In this document: positions 61,610 to 64,000 of the stretch, in pieces | How the letters are laid out: every line of letters begins with the position of its first letter | Position numbering within the stretch: position 1 is the stretch's first letter | Source of the DNA: Chryseobacterium culicis | GTDB lineage: Bacteria > Bacteroidota > Bacteroidia > Flavobacteriales > Weeksellaceae | Direction of reading: 5' to 3' | DNA: 64,000 nucleotides | Assembly (NCBI RefSeq): GCF_002979755.1 | Contig: NZ_PCPP01000004.1 | Coordinates: 124,001-188,000, forward strand | Program-made: the position numbers and the translations under genes | The notes under the pieces: generated by a model | Databases searched by the model: none | Told to the model about the DNA's origin: nothing | Seen by the model: only the letters and a program-made list of their open reading frames with translations

Positions 61610-61798
61610 TTAAAATGTATCTACTTTGTGGAAGAAAATGTTTTCTTTATTATCTTCCGTAATGAAACCATACCTTTTTTCATTCAGGAAAGTAACAATT
61701 CCTGTTTTCTTCCGCTCCTTTGTTGTTGTTCGTTTTATGTTCTTCGCGTCTTAGCGCCTTTTCTTTTTGCTTTTGAACTATTTTGTTCCTGACCGCAT
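61610..61798 (-). pseudogene. decayed cold-shock-domain protein gene
   Basis: Two reading frames hold pieces of the Flavobacteriia cold-shock protein. After an ATG at 61796-61798 one frame reads VQKQKEKALRREEHKTNNNK (the basic N-terminal coil). Another then reads KTGIVTFLNEKRYGFITEDN followed by KENIFFHKVDTF and TAA. These fit a cold-shock domain with its RNP motifs (YGFIT and IFFH). The first frame shifts about residue 10, the middle segment of about 60 residues is missing, and the domain stops early. No single frame covers it, so it cannot make a full protein. Confidence 0.75.
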
Positions 61799-61928
61799 AT
61801 TTGATGAACTGAATTTTTTAGAACATCAAAAAATGACTTTTGGGAAAAACACCTGCTTTATTTCTTGAAGTACATTTGTAATGTGAAAATCAGATAGTTA
61901 TTAATACATCAAATACAATCAGGAAATC

Positions 61929-62459
61929 ATGAAAATCAATCCAAAATCTTCACTGCTTATAACGGGATTACTGCTCCTCGGATTTGTAAGCTATGCTCAG
62001 ATTATTAATAATGAAACTCCTTTTTATGGTAATCACTGGAAGGCACAAAAGGTGAATAAAGATACTTATCTGATCAGTATCAATGATAAGGCGGAAATTG
62101 TTGCCGCATTTACCGATTTCTGCCAGAAAAAAGCCATTAAATCTGGACGAATTACAGGACTGGGGGCAGTAAACAGAGCTGAGCTTCGATTTTTCAATCC
62201 TCAAACAAAGAAATATGTTGACAAAACATATAAAGAACAGATGGAAGTGGTGAATCTGACCGGAAATATTGCACAAAAAGACGGACAGTTATATCTGCAT
62301 ATTCATGTTTCTTTAGGGAATGACCAGTATCAGGGAATTTCAGGGCATTTACTGACTGCAGATATCAGAGGTGCAGGCGAATTTTATATCACCGAAGATG
62401 CGGTAGTAATCAACAGAAAATTTTCTGACGAGATAGGTTTAAATCTCTATGACTTATAA
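61929..62459 (+). CDS. exported PPC (DUF296) domain protein
   Basis: Protein of 176 residues. A hydrophobic signal sequence (about 10-22, LLITGLLLLGFVSYAQ) precedes a PPC/DUF296 domain (about 40-170): AAFTDFCQKKAIKSGRITGL, GAVNRAELRFFNP, QLYLHIHVSLGNDQYQGISG (metal-type His residues), and ADIRGAGEFYI. PPC domains occur in plant AT-hook DNA-binding proteins and in bacterial proteins of unclear role; an exported form is unexpected. The next gene starts 57 bp downstream. Confidence 0.82.
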   Translation: MKINPKSSLLITGLLLLGFVSYAQIINNETPFYGNHWKAQKVNKDTYLISINDKAEIVAAFTDFCQKKAIKSGRITGLGAVNRAELRFFNPQTKKYVDKTYKEQMEVVNLTGNIAQKDGQLYLHIHVSLGNDQYQGISGHLLTADIRGAGEFYITEDAVVINRKFSDEIGLNLYDL

Positions 62460-62516
62460 AAATCACATATATAATAACACTGATATATAAATTATCAGAT
62501 AATACAATTTAAAATT

Positions 62517-63056
62517 ATGGCAATATTAACAGGTAAAAAAGTAGCATTATTAACAGATAACGGTTTTGAAGAATTAGAATTGACGAAGCCAAAAGAGGCT
62601 GTAGAAGCTGCAGGAGGTATAGCTCATATTGTTTCATCTCAGGCAGATAAAGTGAAATCATGGGATTTTACAACATGGGGACCGGACTACAAAGTAGATG
62701 TTTTGTTAGACAATGCTGATCCTGCAGATTACGATGCATTAATCCTTCCGGGAGGTCAGATCAATCCAGATTTATTAAGGGTAAATCCTAAAGCATTGGC
62801 TTTTATAAAACATTTCATAGATGCTCATAAACCTATTGGAGCGATCTGTCATGCAGCATGGTCGCTAACGGAACTGGATTATGTAAGAGGTAAAAAAATG
62901 ACATCTTATAAATCTATCAGTACAGATATGAAAAATGCTGGAGCGAATTGGGTAGATGAAGAAGTGGTGGTTGATGGCAAATTTGTAACAAGCCGTTATC
63001 CGGATGATTTAAAAGCTTTTAACGAAACAATTGTAGAGGTAATCGCAAAAGGATAG
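62517..63056 (+). CDS. DJ-1/PfpI family protein
   Basis: Soluble protein of 179 residues. Nucleophile elbow GAICHAAW (Cys about 106) and the Glu of NGFEELELTKP (about 18-21) are the usual pair. Start KVALLTDNGFEELEL is diagnostic. Relatives of the YhbO/PfpI group are glyoxalases or proteins of stress response; activity cannot be told. It sits between the PPC gene and a monooxygenase gene and may be in one transcript with them. Confidence 0.92.
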   Translation: MAILTGKKVALLTDNGFEELELTKPKEAVEAAGGIAHIVSSQADKVKSWDFTTWGPDYKVDVLLDNADPADYDALILPGGQINPDLLRVNPKALAFIKHFIDAHKPIGAICHAAWSLTELDYVRGKKMTSYKSISTDMKNAGANWVDEEVVVDGKFVTSRYPDDLKAFNETIVEVIAKG

Positions 63057-63146
63057 ATCATATTTATTAACACGTTCTGTCTGAAATTCTTAGCAATGCT
63101 ATTGAAAGACAGGCAGGACATTATATGATTTTTAAAACTAAAATTT

Positions 63147-63443
63147 ATGGTATTTGTAATAGCAGAATTAAATCCCCGAAAAGGAAAAGAAGAAGAAGTA
63201 AAAAAGGCAATGCTGAAAATGGTTTCGCCTACTGTCATGGAAACCGGATGTATCTATTATTATCCTCATGACAGTATGGATAAAAATAATTCTACATTGT
63301 TTTTTACAGAATTATGGCTTTCTGAAAGTCATCTGGAAGAACATCTTAATACAGAACATTTTATCAGTTTTCAGAAGAAATTAGCAGGTATTTTGGAAGT
63401 GCCCATGAAAGTTACAAAACTAAACAAACTAAATAATTCATAG
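63147..63443 (+). CDS. antibiotic biosynthesis monooxygenase (ABM) domain protein
   Basis: Small alpha+beta-barrel protein of 98 residues: FVIAELNPRKGKEEEVKKAM, METGCIYYYPHDS, FFTELWLSESHLEEHLNTEH and the final LEVPMKVTKLN. Fits the ABM/YgiN quinol-type monooxygenase family. Usually acts on aromatic or quinone compounds and follows redox or stress genes, as here. Starts 90 bp after the DJ-1 gene. Confidence 0.9.
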   Translation: MVFVIAELNPRKGKEEEVKKAMLKMVSPTVMETGCIYYYPHDSMDKNNSTLFFTELWLSESHLEEHLNTEHFISFQKKLAGILEVPMKVTKLNKLNNS

Positions 63444-63523
63444 ATGAAATCAGTCTTTGCATTTTTGTAATGCGTGGTTTCATGGAATAACAATGTATTG
63501 TGTCAAAATATAAAAATAAAAAA

Positions 63524-64000
63524 ATGAGTGTACAAAGTAATTATAACGTAAAACAAATTTCTTTTCTAAGCCACGGAACAAAGATCTCAGGATTGTTATT
63601 TCAACCGGCAGGAAAACCAAAAGGTACAATAACAATCTTTGGACCTATTGCTTTCGTCAAAGAGCAAAGCCCGGTGCAATATGCAGCAAGACTTGCAAAA
63701 GAAGGCTTTATGACACTGATCTATGATCCAAGATATTATGGTGAAAGTGAAGGAACCCCACGTCAGTTTGAAGACAGGAAAAGCAAAGTAGAGGATATCA
63801 TTGCTTCCGTAGATTACCTTTTATCTTTGGATGATGTCTCAAAAGACACGATTTATGCATTAGGAGTCTGCCAGGGAACTAACTGGATAGCAGAAGCTGC
63901 CACAAAAGATAAAAGAATCAAAAAAGTGATGCTGGTAGCTTCAGCATTATTATCTCCGGCCATGGGAGCCAACTATTTATCCAGAGATGAAGTGGAAAAG
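63524..64000 (+). CDS. alpha/beta hydrolase (3' end cut off)
   Basis: Partial: 159 codons visible, open to the window edge. Reads SGLLFQPAGKPKGTITIFGP, LIYDPRYYGESEGTPRQFED and YALGVCQGTNWIAEA. The nucleophile elbow is GVCQG, with Cys in place of the usual Ser, as in dienelactone-hydrolase-type enzymes. Substrate unknown. The stop and the Asp/His of the triad are outside the window. Confidence 0.85.
   Translation, partial: MSVQSNYNVKQISFLSHGTKISGLLFQPAGKPKGTITIFGPIAFVKEQSPVQYAARLAKEGFMTLIYDPRYYGESEGTPRQFEDRKSKVEDIIASVDYLLSLDDVSKDTIYALGVCQGTNWIAEAATKDKRIKKVMLVASALLSPAMGANYLSRDEVEK

Larger units (their letters stand above)
61409..61928. other. 520-bp gap with terminators and a decayed gene
   Basis: Holds the RND-operon terminator at 61430, AT-rich repeat remnants about 61470-61540 with weakly paired halves (GGATTCCCGTAATG, GTAAGAATCC), a minus-strand terminator at 61568 and the cold-shock pseudogene at 61610-61798. 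The last 130 bp before 61929 are AT-rich and hold the promoter region of the next gene. Confidence 0.7.

Noticed and set aside
1..64000. Prophage, insertion sequence, integrated element, tRNA or rRNA
   Set aside because: I saw no transposase, integrase, phage structural genes or clover-leaf RNA when reading both strands.

Overview
The window is a stretch of chromosome from a low-GC member of the Bacteroidota, most likely Chryseobacterium or a close relative in the Weeksellaceae. The evidence is a TonB-dependent receptor with a carboxypeptidase-like regulatory domain, the gliding/type IX secretion lipoprotein GldD, a type VI sheath pair of the Bacteroidota subtype (T6SSiii), many short lipoproteins with a Cys after Ser/Asn/Val-Ser, and repeated matches to the Bacteroidota promoter (TTG, about 19-22 bp, TAnnTTTG). 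I see no tRNA, rRNA, CRISPR array, insertion sequence or prophage. The gene content is chromosomal and mostly housekeeping or envelope-related.

Layout. 1-8.1 kb: cut-off TonB receptor, membrane-anchored AraC regulator, two tiny membrane proteins, a lipid-anchored L,D-transpeptidase, an aspartyl protease with a PDZ domain, an esterase. 8.3-12.0 kb: a NarL/LuxR-type two-component system flanked on both sides by related small lipoproteins that resemble the MmpS fold. 12.1-20.2 kb: tyrS, an ECF sigma factor, lipA, a divergent AraC/MFS pair, a STAS-like protein and an FAD oxidoreductase. 20.5-29.3 kb: a LytS/LytTR-type two-component system with four envelope genes (VWA, DUF4139, two SIMPL-type proteins). 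Three near-identical direct-repeat sites with fixed spacing to the promoters tie these genes into one probable regulon; this is the most interesting find. 29.4-35.3 kb: lipocalin, a DUF7832-like protein, cinA, and a GH18-deacetylase-glycosyltransferase fusion. 35.5-40.0 kb: two tandem M13 peptidases, one periplasmic and one lipoprotein. 40-44 kb: an unknown protein, tssB-tssC closed by a terminator, and a lipoprotein. 44-53 kb: mutY, gldD, a PfkB kinase, a SurA-like isomerase, a nitronate monooxygenase, an Lrp regulator, a hydrolase, an HD protein, a rhodanese and queG. 53-55 kb: small envelope proteins. 55.3-61.4 kb: a complete RND efflux operon. 61.6-64 kb: a decayed cold-shock gene, an exported PPC-domain protein, a DJ-1/PfpI protein, an ABM monooxygenase and a cut-off hydrolase.

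Several intergenic regions carry dispersed elements: a palindromic element with a GGCTTTAGCC core (three copies), a composite element that includes a terminator (two copies), and inverted repeats with the GGAATGACA/TGTCATTCC core. All promoter, operator and fold assignments were made by reading alone; no database search was possible.
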